Below, in pieces: positions 23,574 through 33,763 of a DNA stretch of 64,000 bases. The notes under the pieces are model-generated. The model was not told where the DNA came from and made no database searches. It worked only from the letters and a program-made list of their open reading frames with translations. Position numbers and translations under genes: made by a program. Origin of the DNA: Isoetes taiwanensis (lineage: Eukaryota > Streptophyta > Lycopodiopsida > Isoetales > Isoetaceae); NCBI GenBank assembly GCA_021234155.1, contig JAJEKV010000027.1:9089448-9153447 (forward strand), given 5' to 3'. Position 1 is the first letter of the stretch. The number at the start of each line of letters is the position of its first letter.

Positions 23574-25153
23574 TGTGATGTTCCAGCACAGTATATGGTC
23601 CTAAGACGTATACTGTACTGCCTCGTCACGCGTACACGCCATCTCGATTGACGTGTACGCCGACGTGTAGCCGAGCAAGTAGCACCCTAGGGGGCAACTT
23701 GCAAGGTGTGTGCATTTAATTATGGGCACATTTGCTCATGTGCACACTTATCCATGTGTGTGTCAATGTGTACACATTTATCCATGTGGATATCCTAGGC
23801 CACTTATTTAATATAAGTGGGGCCACATTCAATTATCCCACATGCCTAGATGGGATAATGGGAACCCTAGCCTAACCCTTTGTCTATATAGGTTAAGGAA
23901 ACCCTAACTTGCCATTTTCGTCCATAGGATTTTAGAGCTCTGTTTTGCTTGCTCCAGGAGTCAAAACCGCCTCCTAGACTCTGTCTGAGCGATTTGACTC
24001 ATTGGTCTTCCCTTCTAGCTCCATCTTCGAGTAGTTCAGCAGGAGGGTCGAGTTCAGGGCAGGAGGAGCGAGCCAAGGATCAGGTATTTAGTCAATTTAA
24101 TAGCCTAAACCGTCTTCCAATCATTGTATCAGTAGGTTTAGCCTATTAAATTGCCCATAGCAGCCATTTAGATTCCCAGATACCAGACTCTAACTAAAGA
24201 ACCTAACTCTATGATATAGATTAGATCTAGTTCTTTAGTTCTTCTGTGATGTATATGGATGATGTATCTCTGTGAACTCATTGTATTGGGAAGGGGGGTA
24301 GAGACCTCAAGCCTGGTAGTTGATGCTCCTAGTTAGCCTCTCTAGCACACTGTAGATTTGGCCTGTGTACAAGAGCCACACCTGATTGTGGGTGAAGGGG
24401 CCAGACTGGCTTATAAGGAGGTTCGTGTTCTGACTCTTGAACGATCCCTCTGGTGTGTAAGGCCTACCGGGGATCACTGTGGACTAGGTCTAATGGCTTG
24501 CCACTGAGTGTGGGTAAGGCATGGGCTCGACACCCGTGGAGTGATGCGTCACTCTCCATTGGGTTCAAGTCGAATAAGGGCGGTGGCCCTCTAGTCACCT
24601 TGAGTCAGCATATAGATCTCTAGAGGGAGTGATCCCTACCTGCCCCATCGGAACTGGGGAGATGCAACCCAGGAATAGCCCCTTTGGCTATGCATCCGGC
24701 GGGCTACAGTCAAGTCCCAACACTCTTCAACCTACTCTACAAAGTGTGCACAGGAGGGGCAGATGGAGTGGACTACCCTAAGCCATATTCTCATGCCAGC
24801 CAAATCCATTGCCATGAATTCTGTCTGCAATGAACTCTGGAGACCCAAGCCGTCAGTCATTCCCTTGAGTCTGAGCCTTGGGTAGGATTCCCCATGTGAT
24901 GTACTGATCTGATGAGCCATCCTTCGAGATGGTTATGTGATGTTGATGTTGTATACTGACATATATGTTTACGCTTCCGCAGCTAGGTAGGCCCTGAGGA
25001 AGACAGGGTAAATGACCCCTTCATTCTTCGCACTGGAACTCATCAAGGTTGCAGTGATACGTGGAGGGCCCTGTATCAGTATGGAGCTGGTATGGGGGAT
25101 GAACTCCTGTCTGTATATGGTGCGGGCACCGTATATGAGTAGGGGACGTCACA
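23574..25153 (+). repeat. LTR of element E1 (about 1580 bp)
   Basis: It begins TGTGATGTTCC and ends GACGTCACA, the short inverted TG...CA termini expected of an LTR, and is followed after one base by a tRNA primer site. A TATA-like word (tctatatagg) lies at about 23883, and a U5-like G-rich block (gtattgggaaggggggtaga) is shared with the LTR at 31662-33301, to which the whole sequence is distantly similar. No second copy of this LTR is in the window, so E1 is truncated at its 3' side. Confidence 0.8.
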
Positions 25154-25154
25154 G

Positions 25155-25166
25155 TGGTATCAGAGC
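25155..25166 (+). promoter_or_regulatory. Primer-binding site, initiator-Met tRNA (E1)
   Basis: TGGTATCAGAGC follows the LTR end after one base and is complementary to the 3' end of plant initiator-Met tRNA, the usual primer for many plant copia and gypsy elements. Confidence 0.9.
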
Positions 25167-25366
25167 AATGTTCTTGGAGACCAAGAGCAAAGCACTGGCC
25201 ATGCTCCCAGTAGTACTAACTTGGGTCCTCAAACTTCGAAAAGTGGGAAAAATTTTTCTCATTTTTGTAGTATATGCTAAGCTAGTAACAGTTAGGCGAA
25301 TTGGAACATAAAAAAAGACTCAAAAAAAAAAAAAACAGTCGAGCCAAATCTTTCTAAGGCAAGGAT

Positions 25367-25433
25367 GTCTCACACGTCGCGCCAGAGCACAAATCTGAAC
25401 TCTAGGTCTTGCCCTGGGCGCATCGTGCGATAC
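25367..25433 (+). repeat. E1 leader hairpin a
   Basis: GTCTCACACGTCGCGCCAG pairs imperfectly with CTGGGCGCATCGTGCGATAC, giving a hairpin of about 67 nt. It lies 200 bp after the primer site and precedes the H3-like ORF. It is the most diverged of the three E1 copies. Confidence 0.75.
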
Positions 25434-25528
25434 ATTAGGCCATAATCACCTTAATACTTGATGAATCCCAAATAGGTAACATGTTAGATCGAGTTTTAAG
25501 GTAAGAATTAGTTAGATTTGTATATTAG

Positions 25529-25762
25529 ACCCAAGAAGTGTACGAGCAGATAGAGCGAGAGATACAAGAAAAGGAGAGGGCAGAACGAGACCAGGAGACC
25601 AAGGTTCAAGAAGCAACAGAGCCAAAACTAGTGCAGCATTTTGAAGATTCGACAGCCTGCACAGTTCATGCGAAGAGGGTGACGCTAATGAAGAAGGACG
25701 TGCAGCTTGCCAGCTACATCAAGGGAGATCCAGTTAATATAAAGAGTTTTTGGACAAAGTAA
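25529..25762 (+). pseudogene. Histone-H3-like C-terminal half in E1
   Basis: The open frame encodes an acidic/charged lead (EQIEREIQEKERAERDQE) and then QEATEPKLVQHFEDSTACTV followed by [20 protein letters not shown]. Position by position this matches helices alpha2, loop 2 and alpha3 of histone H3 (canonical QEA-E--LV--FED...C..HAKRVT.M.KD.QLA..I.G). The alphaN and alpha1 helices and the H3 tail are not seen upstream, where a stop lies at 25526-25528; an intron acceptor (TATATTAG) ends at that point, so missing exons are possible. It has no canonical ATG. The position, between primer site and gag, and the flanking hairpins match element E2. I infer a retroelement-borne H3 relative, now decayed. 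Confidence 0.75.
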
Positions 25763-25851
25763 CATGTCTAACCTTGTTTAATTGAGTTGAGTTATTCAGT
25801 TCTGGCTTTTGTTTTAGTTAAAACGGACACTTTAAGCAAAATTGAGAGGAT

Positions 25852-25918
25852 GTCTCACACGTCGCGCCAGGACCAAAAATGAAAAGTTCATTATTGGTCT
25901 GGGCGCAACGTGTGAGAC
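25852..25918 (+). repeat. E1 leader hairpin b
   Basis: 67 nt. Outer arms GTCTCACACGTCGCGCC and GGGCGCAACGTGTGAGAC pair with one mismatch in the core; inside, AGGACC faces GGTCT and AATGAA faces TTCATT around AAG. The whole unit folds as one long hairpin. It lies 90 bp after the H3-like frame. Confidence 0.92.
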
Positions 25919-26051
25919 CATGGCCCAAAAGTGCCCAAAACTGCTCCAAATCGACCAAATAAGGGGTCAATTCTGCCTAAATCGATGAATCTAGCAGAAT
26001 TAGACCCTTACATCATCCAAATTGGATAAGTTTAACCCAATTAGCGTCAAT

Positions 26052-26118
26052 GTCTCACACGTCGCGCCAGGACCGAAAATGAAAAGTTCATTATTGGTCT
26101 GGGCGCAATGTGTGAGAC
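26052..26118 (+). repeat. E1 leader hairpin c
   Basis: Second near-identical copy of hairpin b, exactly 200 bp downstream. It differs at two positions (loop side ccgaaaa, and gcgcaatg in the 3' arm). Confidence 0.92.
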
Positions 26119-26519
26119 CTCCAAACTTTGAACCTCCATAACTTGAGCTACAGAGCTCCAAATCGCCTGAAATTTGTTGCAATAGGACCGTTAGACAGCC
26201 TAGAAATGTCAAACCCCAGCTCAAAATGACCAAAATTGCTCAAACCCTTGAATTGTTTTTCCAAACTGTGGTTTGTTTGTAAATAGAAGCACACCCCATT
26301 AGTACCTCGCAAGTATTGCTCTCGGCTCAAAGCTGATGCCTTACTCCTAGATAGAAGTGCCCAAGAACACCCCTTTGTTATATAGTCATCTAGACCTCAG
26401 CATAGCAACCCAAGTCCAACTCTTGGTACATCACCTCTGCTCATGCCAAAGGCATAAACCTTGACCTAATTTTGTGTCCTTCTAATATTATATAGCCGCC
26501 ACATTGACACTCCCTATTG

Positions 26520-27268
26520 CCAGGATATCTAGAAAGGAGCTAGAGTCTAGAGCTGCCCAAGTCACTCCATGTGTAGAGATTGGACTCCCCCAAACCAACT
26601 TTGCTAGGACCTTAGAGTATGCCTCAAACATCATGGAGGTTTTGCAAAACAACCCTCATGTCATGCCATACCACACGTCCTAATGTCCATAGACTTGGAG
26701 ATTATAGATACGTCTCCAGTAATGCTGCTCGAGCCATTTTGCTTGCTTATAGAGCCCAAAATGTTGTAGGAGAGCCCTTCAAGTAGACCCTTAGACTCTA
26801 GAATATACGAGCGTTGTTTTCTAAGTACAGGGCCAGAGCCAAAGAAGAGCTAGAGGCGCAACTTCTTGAGGACATCGAGGACCCAGCCGATCTACAGACA
26901 GATAAGGAGAAGAGGCCGAAAAGACAGACCCAAGAGAGAGAAGCACAACGACAAACACCTCAACCGACAAACGAGTAGAACAAGACACCACCGGCCTATC
27001 ATCAATCTTCATCAAATGCGAAGAATATTTGGTAACCAACGGCATCAAGAATTTTCTAGATGCTCTCATAAAGAGCGACTGCACCGAAATGCCACTGCAG
27101 TCGAGGCTTTTGGGAAACTACGACAATCTTGTTTACCCTGATTTTGCCATTACTTTCATGGGGTTTTTTTTGGAAAAACCAAATCTATATGATAAAGACA
27201 ATATTCAGACTTTTAGAGTTACCCTATGGTATGTAGTCCATCATAAACATGTATTTGCTAAATCCTAG
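26520..27268 (+). pseudogene. Broken ORF-A homologue in E1
   Basis: Several frames together resemble ORF-A of E2. At about 26691-26780 GDYRYVSSNAARAILLAYRA followed by QNVVGEP matches HRYLSNQAALALFMQYKA and VNQPGEP of ORF-A. Near 26830-26960 a Glu/Arg-rich segment (AKEELEAQLLEDIEDPADLQ) corresponds to the charged middle of ORF-A. At 27005-27140 IFIKCEEYLVTNGIKNF matches VIIDGEEYIFANDILNL. A TATA-like word (ttatatag) lies near 26489, in a position comparable to the TATA box before ORF-A. Stops and shifts make it non-functional. The family is unknown. Confidence 0.65.
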
Positions 27269-27289
27269 CATTTGAACTTAAAATCTCTT

Positions 27290-27529
27290 CCAGCCATTCT
27301 TTATGCATTATTTCATCAATGATTTTGTATACACATGCATTAATGCATTAGTAGCAATAATAAAAAAAACCCTACCTCCTTCCGTAGGATTATGCTAGCC
27401 CCTGCTTAAAAATTTTTTTAATTACTGTAACTATAGAGTGGGTATGCCCCTACTTGTTACAGTAAGGGTTTCCCATAATCCTATAGTTCACTTTTATTTA
27501 TTTATAAACCCAAAATGAGATAAATACCT
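27290..27529 (-). other. Foldback-rich 3' flank of the Penelope-like element
   Basis: TAGGATTATG (27385-27394) pairs with CATAATCCTA (27474-27483); TTACTGTAAC (27422-27431) pairs with GTTACAGTAA (27456-27465); AAACCC near 27368 can pair with GGGTTT (27466-27471), which would cross the outer pair. It directly follows the RT stop on the minus strand, so it may be the structured 3' UTR. Confidence 0.5.
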
Positions 27530-29588
27530 TTAGAGATCTTTGATAAGCTGAAGTAAAGTGTCGGTGTCATATTTTAGACCCGGGAACTTTCCTTCCTTAA
27601 TGTATTTGCAGACTCTCTTCATGATACCTGGTTTGTCAAAACCATTGTAAATGAACTTGCCCATCAGCTCCTTGATATCCACTGCTGCTTTGATAGGGTC
27701 TGTGTTTACATACATAAATGGCATTATTTGTGAGATAATGACATTTCGGGCCTGATAGTATGGCTCTGCATGCATGTACAAGTTGCATCGCCTTAAAAGA
27801 TAGAGCTTCTCGTTTATCATATTTCATAGTCTGAAAGATCCCAAACTCTTTGTTGAACACTTGAATGGTCATGTTCAAAAAATTTGCCTTACTGCCAAAT
27901 ATAGTACTAGGCGTGTTTTCAGAATAAGTTGTCTCTTCTTTGATATCCAGCACCTGTAGGTCGTAGATCTGTAACTCATGTTCCAAGTCCTTGCCCCATT
28001 TGGTTAAGAATAGCTTAATCTTAGGGCAATTTATTGCCAGTAGATCATCCATGTACCTAAATACGTGCTCAAATGATCTGATCTCTTCAAATCTCCCCTG
28101 ATTGGCCAGGTTTTTTACAAAAGTGAGTTCAAACCATGCTAGGTATAGGTTACACACTACACGAAAATCCCATTGGGATACCGCATATTTGCTTCCAGAT
28201 GTGTTTTCCCAATTTGACATAACAATTAGTTAGCAGCCAATTGTTTACTTGAATAAATTTACTTTTGCTCATCATAGACCAGCACTTGCCTTGTGGTGTC
28301 AGTTTAAACCATTTAGCTGTCCGTTTTCCATTGTTGGATATTTTTATCCATAACTCAAATCGTTTATTCTTTCTTTTCATGTAATTCCATGCGATATTTG
28401 CTATATTCTCGGAGATGTTACAAATACCTTTGTTCCCCTGCAATGGGATGCTCTCATAGCACTTTGTGATATCTGCTACAAAAATTTCTTCAATCCTTCC
28501 TGGCAGGTTAAGGACGACATCATATATGGAATTTACCATCCAGTTTATGTTTACTTTTCCCGGTATCATTGTATTTAGGATAGGACACATGTCCTTTGAG
28601 ATATCAGGCCAGATTTCAATTATGGAATTCAGAGTTACAGTAATTGTTTCTGCTATTTCCGTATATAAGGATCCATGTGCATTAGTAATCCATCGGTATT
28701 CGTTCTTGTGGGCTTTAAAGAGGCCTAATAAATACGGGAATTTCTCTGATTCAAAAGTGGAATTTCCAATATAGTCCTGTATTTCTGTTTGCACCTTTTT
28801 GTTTAGTTCCTCTTTCTCCATCCCCAAAGGTAAAAAATCAGGGCTGTCCAATCTTTTAAGAGCCATCTCTCTAATATGTTTTGGGCAAATGAAAGAGGGA
28901 TTATTTGAGGCTTTATCAACGCCCGAAATGTAGAAATTTTTAGTCAGCCATTCCAGGTTGTTTATGACATCTATGTCATTAAGGGGGAACTTCAGTTGTT
29001 TCTCCCCTTGTTGTTTTTCAGCAATTTCCCACTTAACCTGTTCCAATATTCCTGCCTTGAGATTTTGTATATCTACTTCTTGTATCAGAGGAAATTGAAA
29101 TCTGTGGAGTTCTAAGATAGCATCACAAGTTTTGTTAAGTTCTGCCTTCATATCCTTCCAATTCAGCATCCTATCAGGGATATGGCTCAGGCCCCTCTTA
29201 AATATCCCTCTTAAAGTTCTGTTTTTGACAATGTTCACATTGGTACATCTAACATGTCCAATACTTTTATCAATGAAATTTTTCAGAGCTGGATTTGTAC
29301 ATGGACATATTTTTTCCGTGTCCTGCACAAAGATATAGTAGGGTTTGTAACACAATTCCTTAAGGCTTTCAGTGTAGCGCCAAGAGAACATGGTATCTTC
29401 CATAATTATTTCTCCAACTTCTCCAAGTACCTCCTTCATATGTTTGTGTATAATTCTTGGAATGCAGACCTTATCCAGAATTTTAGAAAGGAAGAAGCAG
29501 TGGACAATTTTCTTCTTACATTTGTCCTTTGCTTCTGTCATGTGTAATCTGCCCCGACAGTCTCTTTGAATGGTTCTACTGATCTGTT
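27530..29588 (-). pseudogene. Penelope-like reverse transcriptase, frameshifted
   Basis: The minus strand reads an N-terminal region (GHVRCTNVNIVKNRTLRGIF), a fingers motif (GVDKASNNPSFICPK), FKAHKNEYRWITNAHGS, motif A (VADITKCYESIPL), motif B (CGIPMGFSCS then CNLYLAWFE), catalytic motif C (FRYMDDLLAI) and a thumb-like end (KFIYNGFDKPGIM). This order and the CNLYLAWFE pattern after motif B are those of Penelope-like elements, sisters of telomerase, rather than LTR or LINE RTs. Two shifts break it, one near 28160 inside motif B and one near 27830. The catalytic Asp residues are present. No GIY-YIG endonuclease was found on either side. An acceptor-like CAG at 29589-29591 allows splicing from the upstream ORF. 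Confidence 0.85.
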
Positions 29589-29591
29589 AAT

Positions 29592-29880
29592 TATTTCAAA
29601 AACATATTGGTCAATATATGTATGTATTCCTCCTTACCCTATACTACCCATAACAACTTGAGTAGTCATGAATCACTTTTTAGCTTTGCATGGCTCATGG
29701 CATGCAAGCTAATCTTATGGATTTGGTTCTTTCGAGAGTTCAGAAAGTCCAATGCTTAATTTTGGGTCAACTTTTTTTTAGGACAGTCGTCTATCCATTA
29801 TTTAAATGTGAAGTATATCAGAATATATTAATCCTGTAGTACTCTACTTAATGAAACGTGCAAATCATATGAGATTCATA
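29592..29880 (-). other. Spacer or intron between upstream ORF and RT
   Basis: AT-rich, no ORF. GTATGA at its 5' side (minus strand, 29881) and TTAACAGATCAG at its 3' side look like splice sites, but the upstream frame has a TAG immediately before that donor, so this may be plain spacer between two ORFs. Confidence 0.4.
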
Positions 29881-29881
29881 C

Positions 29882-31513
29882 CTATTTCTCATAACTGAGT
29901 TGTTGCACAACTTCATCCGGAACTCTTCGTATTGCCTCCATTGGTTGTTTGGACACAGAACTGTCCATGGCATTGGGTGTCCCCAATTGTACAATAGCCG
30001 AGTTGTCTGCTATGCTGGATTCTGTCCTGTTAGGTTGCACAGTAATACGAGGGGGATTATATCCCTTACTGGCCCCAGTAGAGCTAGACTGGTTCCTTGT
30101 TGGTCTAGACCTCTTGATAGCCGGATTGCCACTGAATCCAACTTCAAGGTTCAACATGAATGTTACAGATTTTATGCTTTTCTCACATATCATTACCATT
30201 CTGTTTTTGGGCATGTTTAGTTTGAAGTCTGCCCATGGGTCAGCTGCCAGCATATGCGTCATACTTATCATTGTATCTCTAACTTCCAGATAGGACAGGA
30301 AAGCTATGATACCATCTCTTAGTGTAGTTTTCAAAAACTTCTTCATAGACACCATCTGCGCTACCGTAGACATACCTGGAAACACGATGTCCAAGTTATT
30401 GAACATGTACCAGACCGCATGGTCCAGCCATGTCATATGTTCCTTGCAACTGTTTCCTTTTCTTCTAGGTTCACAACCACATTTCAGATATGGGCACATA
30501 CTTCTCCACACTCTTTTCAAGTAGAAGGCATCCCTTGTAATGGTTGAGTATGCCATATGTCCTTTTTGCCTCAGATATATGCTGTCATCCTTATCACACT
30601 TCTTATCAAAAAACCTGTGATCAATATTCAGTTTAAACCTTTCTTTTATCACTATTTTTTCCATCTTTTCGGCTGCAGTACTTGCCATCTTTTCTTGGGC
30701 TGGTGTAATGTCTCCCAGGCTGATCCAAGACTTTCTACTTATTGGTGCAAGGGCATCAAAGTTCTTTGTCCTTCAGATGCCCTCATTACAAAACATGGCA
30801 TGCCCTTCAACTAGACGTTCTGGAATTATGGGAAACAAGTGGCAGTTATGTAGGGTAAAATAAAACTCATTGTCCTCTTCCCCTTTTGTATTAACCACTT
30901 TCCCCTTCATGGCTAGCTTTTCCTCTTCTGATAAAAGGGATTCCCCAAACGGGTCGTCATCAGATTCTAAAGAGTTTCTTTGCTTGCTCTTATCTGGTAT
31001 GTTATTTCCCAGACATGAATTCTTAATCTTATTGGCCTTTTCCAAAGCCAATACACCTGTGAAGAACTGTATTTTAGCCTGGTCCTCCTCCATTGTCCAA
31101 TTGTAGACTTTAGTTGGTATGGCTTCATATATTTCATCAATAATTTTGAGAGCATCATCCCATTCTGTTCCAGTCTTATTTATCCTGGGTACAAAGGCCA
31201 GCCAATCATTAAATCCTAAATGTGTTATGGCTGATAGTTGCTCAGGCTTACGAGCGGCTTCCCTTTCCAATAAAAGCATATGTATCTTGGGATTCTTTAT
31301 GCACGAGAGCAAAGTCTGTACAGCATAGCTTGGGCATGAGATTTTGCTGCCACCATATCCAATTGATCTTAGGACTTCATTCCAAGCTGGTGGTACAAAC
31401 TCCATATTGTATTCAGTTTGAGTATCCTCATTGTCCTGAAAACATAAGAATATCAGTGTCTTCCAGTAATCATTCATTCTGCTCATATTACTTACCAAAA
31501 GATAAGATGCCAC
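29882..31513 (-). pseudogene. Unrecognised protein upstream of Penelope-like RT
   Basis: Two long minus-strand frames (31435-30773 and 30772-29882) are in the same frame and separated only by one TGA at 30773-30775; the sequence around it (MFCNEGI, stop, RTKNFDALAPISRKSW) reads through smoothly, so this is one protein of about 515-540 residues with a single nonsense change. A short intron (31495-31437; GTAAGT ... TTTTCAG) lies near the N-terminus. Visible features: an acidic middle (SLESDDDPFGESLLSEEEK), a Cys-rich patch (CPYLKCGCEPRRKGNSC), and a Ser/Pro-rich C-terminal part. No known domain is recognised. It lies directly upstream of the RT on the same strand, so it is probably part of the element. 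Confidence 0.6.
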
Positions 31514-31519
31514 ACTGGT

Positions 31520-31661
31520 AAAATCAATGTAATGAAATTTCTAAAAAAAACCCGGAGCCAGCTAATTCAGGCAACAACCCTACTAGCCGTTCTAACTACA
31601 TCGGTCAATCCCTCAGTAGCCTTATCATTCCATACATTTAATTGAGCTAATTAAAGATGGG
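31520..31661. other. Short spacer before LTR E3
   Basis: No gene. It holds the left flank of the LTR at 31662; without the partner LTR no target duplication can be read. Confidence 0.4.
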
Positions 31662-33301
31662 TGTGACGTCCCAGGGGAATATACGCCATAAATACGTATA
31701 TTCCTGGACCCGTCACCATACAAGTCTACCTATGTAGCCTTGTATGCCTTAGAAAGTGGCAAGGGGTGCACATCTAAGTTAAGTGTTTAACTTAGATAAC
31801 CTTAGGATAAGGCCCATTCCCACATGGCCTTATCCTATTGGGCAACCGCCACACGGCCTCATCCTAGTGGTGCCACGTGGCATCCCAGGTGGACCCACAC
31901 CTATATTGGCTCTAACCCTAACCCTAGACCCTTTTTTCACGACCTAGCACTGAACTCTCACCCGCGTGCGAAACCCCGTTTTGAGCACCGTTAAATCATA
32001 GTCTAGCACAGGGCGGCCCCCACGGAAGGTGTGTATGATGATGGGGGAGCAAGCCCTCGACCCGTCCGCGAGCATGGAGGCGCCGAGGGGATGGGAAGCT
32101 TACGGAGGAGGTAGGTTGAGTAGAGTTCATGTTAGTTCATCTGGAAGTTAGCACTCGGATGGGTTAGTAATCGTGTGTCTAGAGTAGAGCCACCCTAGAT
32201 CCTTTGTTGAACATCTTGAACCCTAATCAAGGAACCCTAACTGTTAGTTAGATATGTATGATTAGGTTAAGATGTTCATATGATATTGATCATGATGTGA
32301 TGTATGTGATATTAGTTGATCATGTTGCTCCTCTTGTATTGGGAAGGGGAGTAGAGACCTAGGGCCATATGTAGTATGCTCCTAGTGTAGATCCCTTAGT
32401 TCCTATTAGATGCGGCCTGTGCATAGGAACCCACCGGGCTATGGAAGCTATGATATGACTCAGCACTACACAACGGGGCTAGAGGCAAGATGGAGGGAGG
32501 ATCCCTGCCGAGTGGGGGCTTCGGGGGATCCCACAGTGGGCTAGGCTTATGGTGGGTCACTTAGGTGTGGGCGAGCATGGGTCCGGACACCTCACAGGGG
32601 CAATGGTGTCATCCTGCCTCTCAAGAGTTGCAAGTGTCGGCTTGGCTCTTGTTTTGGGGGTTGATCAGTGCGAATGGTGTGTCGTCCACGATTCTCTAGC
32701 CCCGTGGAGCCTCTAGACCCCCCGGGGAGGGGAGATGCAACCCTTCCTACCTCATCCCGGACCCGGGGAGATGCAACCGGGTAGTCCCGATGGGTGATGC
32801 CATGGGATTGCGTGTGCGGAAGGTTAGAGTCATGCCCGCGGCTTGATCTAGCCCATCCGCAAAGTATGCCGCGGGAGGGGCGGATGGAGTGGTCAACCCT
32901 AGCCATCTTCTTATGCCACCCTCGCCATTGCCATGACTTCGATTGCGCTCTATCTTGAGGCTTAGCGGTCGGTCATCCTCCTTACGAGTCTAAGCACGGG
33001 TAGGAGCTATCATGTTTTACGGTTTATGATTATCATCTTTGCATTGGTATATGTATGATGGACTACCCTTGAGGTAGTATTTATATGTTTGATGCTAGTT
33101 CGACATGTTTATAAACTTCCACTGATCTAGGAGCCCATAGGGGAAGAGGCGCATAGACACCTTGGTGTCCCCTCCCCACACTAGGAACACCTTAGAGTCT
33201 TGGGGGTGACGAAGGGCACTGTCTCTGCGGTTGTTGAGCGGACCGGGGGATTTCTGCCGAGTGTGCGGCGGCCGGCCAAGTTTGTTTAGCGGGGCGTCAC
33301 A
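31662..33301 (+). repeat. LTR of element E3 (1640 bp)
   Basis: It starts TGTGACGTCCC and ends GGGGCGTCACA, an inverted terminal match of 11 positions with one difference, then one base and a tRNA primer site. TGTGACG-type tips are common in plant chromovirus (Ty3/gypsy) LTRs. Shared blocks with the E1 LTR (gtattgggaaggggagtaga, tcctagt, gcggcctgtgca) show common ancestry with strong divergence. A hairpin lies at its 5' end. The partner LTR is not in the window. Confidence 0.85.
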
Positions 33302-33302
33302 A

Positions 33303-33314
33303 TGGTATCAGAGC
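33303..33314 (+). promoter_or_regulatory. Primer-binding site, initiator-Met tRNA (E3)
   Basis: TGGTATCAGAGC, one base after the LTR end. The next bases (gatgttcttgg, then accaggaactagcactg) match those after the E1 primer site, confirming that E1 and E3 are relatives. Confidence 0.92.
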
Positions 33315-33729
33315 GATGTTCTTGGTTGACCAGGAACTAGCACTGACCATGACCATGAAAAGTAGTCTAACAGGCCTATAGGGGTGTGAAATAAAAATTT
33401 CCACCATTGAACCGCGAAAATAGGGGAAATTTTTTTTTCCTAGGTAATGGGTTCGAAATTAGGTTAAGTGTTAGACGAAGGAATGAATGAGTCAAATTCA
33501 CCTTCTAGTAAAATTGGAGTGAAAATTATGCATCTGCATCAAATTTCACCTAAAATGGGTCGAAGAATTATGCCAATCTGAGACCCGAGTGAAAAATGGC
33601 GCAAATCCATAATTAACACTTCAAACTATTAGGAAATTTGAAATTCTAAAGGTATAATACGAATTTAAGTATGTGTATTAGAAATTAAATCTTCTTTATT
33701 AAAATGGGAGCGTGTTGGTAACTGTGCCC

Positions 33730-33763
33730 GGAACGCCGCATGTGCAGACGCATGCGGCGTTCC
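33730..33763 (+). repeat. E3 leader hairpin
   Basis: GGAACGCCGCATG and CATGCGGCGTTCC form a perfect 13-bp stem around the 8-nt loop TGCAGACG. It lies 416 bp after the primer site. Its 3' arm resembles the E0 arm (CGCATGGTGTGATCC versus CGCATGCGGCGTTCC) in pattern. Confidence 0.9.

Noticed and set aside
22600-25153. Gag fragment and the 23574 LTR as one element (3' LTR)
   Set aside because: The LTR is followed by a primer site and leader, so it is a 5' LTR; gag next to a 3' LTR without pol would need a large deletion.
27530-29588. Telomerase reverse transcriptase
   Set aside because: Motif B (GIPMGFSCS...NLYLAWFE) and the GHV.C..V.IVKN region fit Penelope-like elements; no TERT RNA-binding domain is seen.
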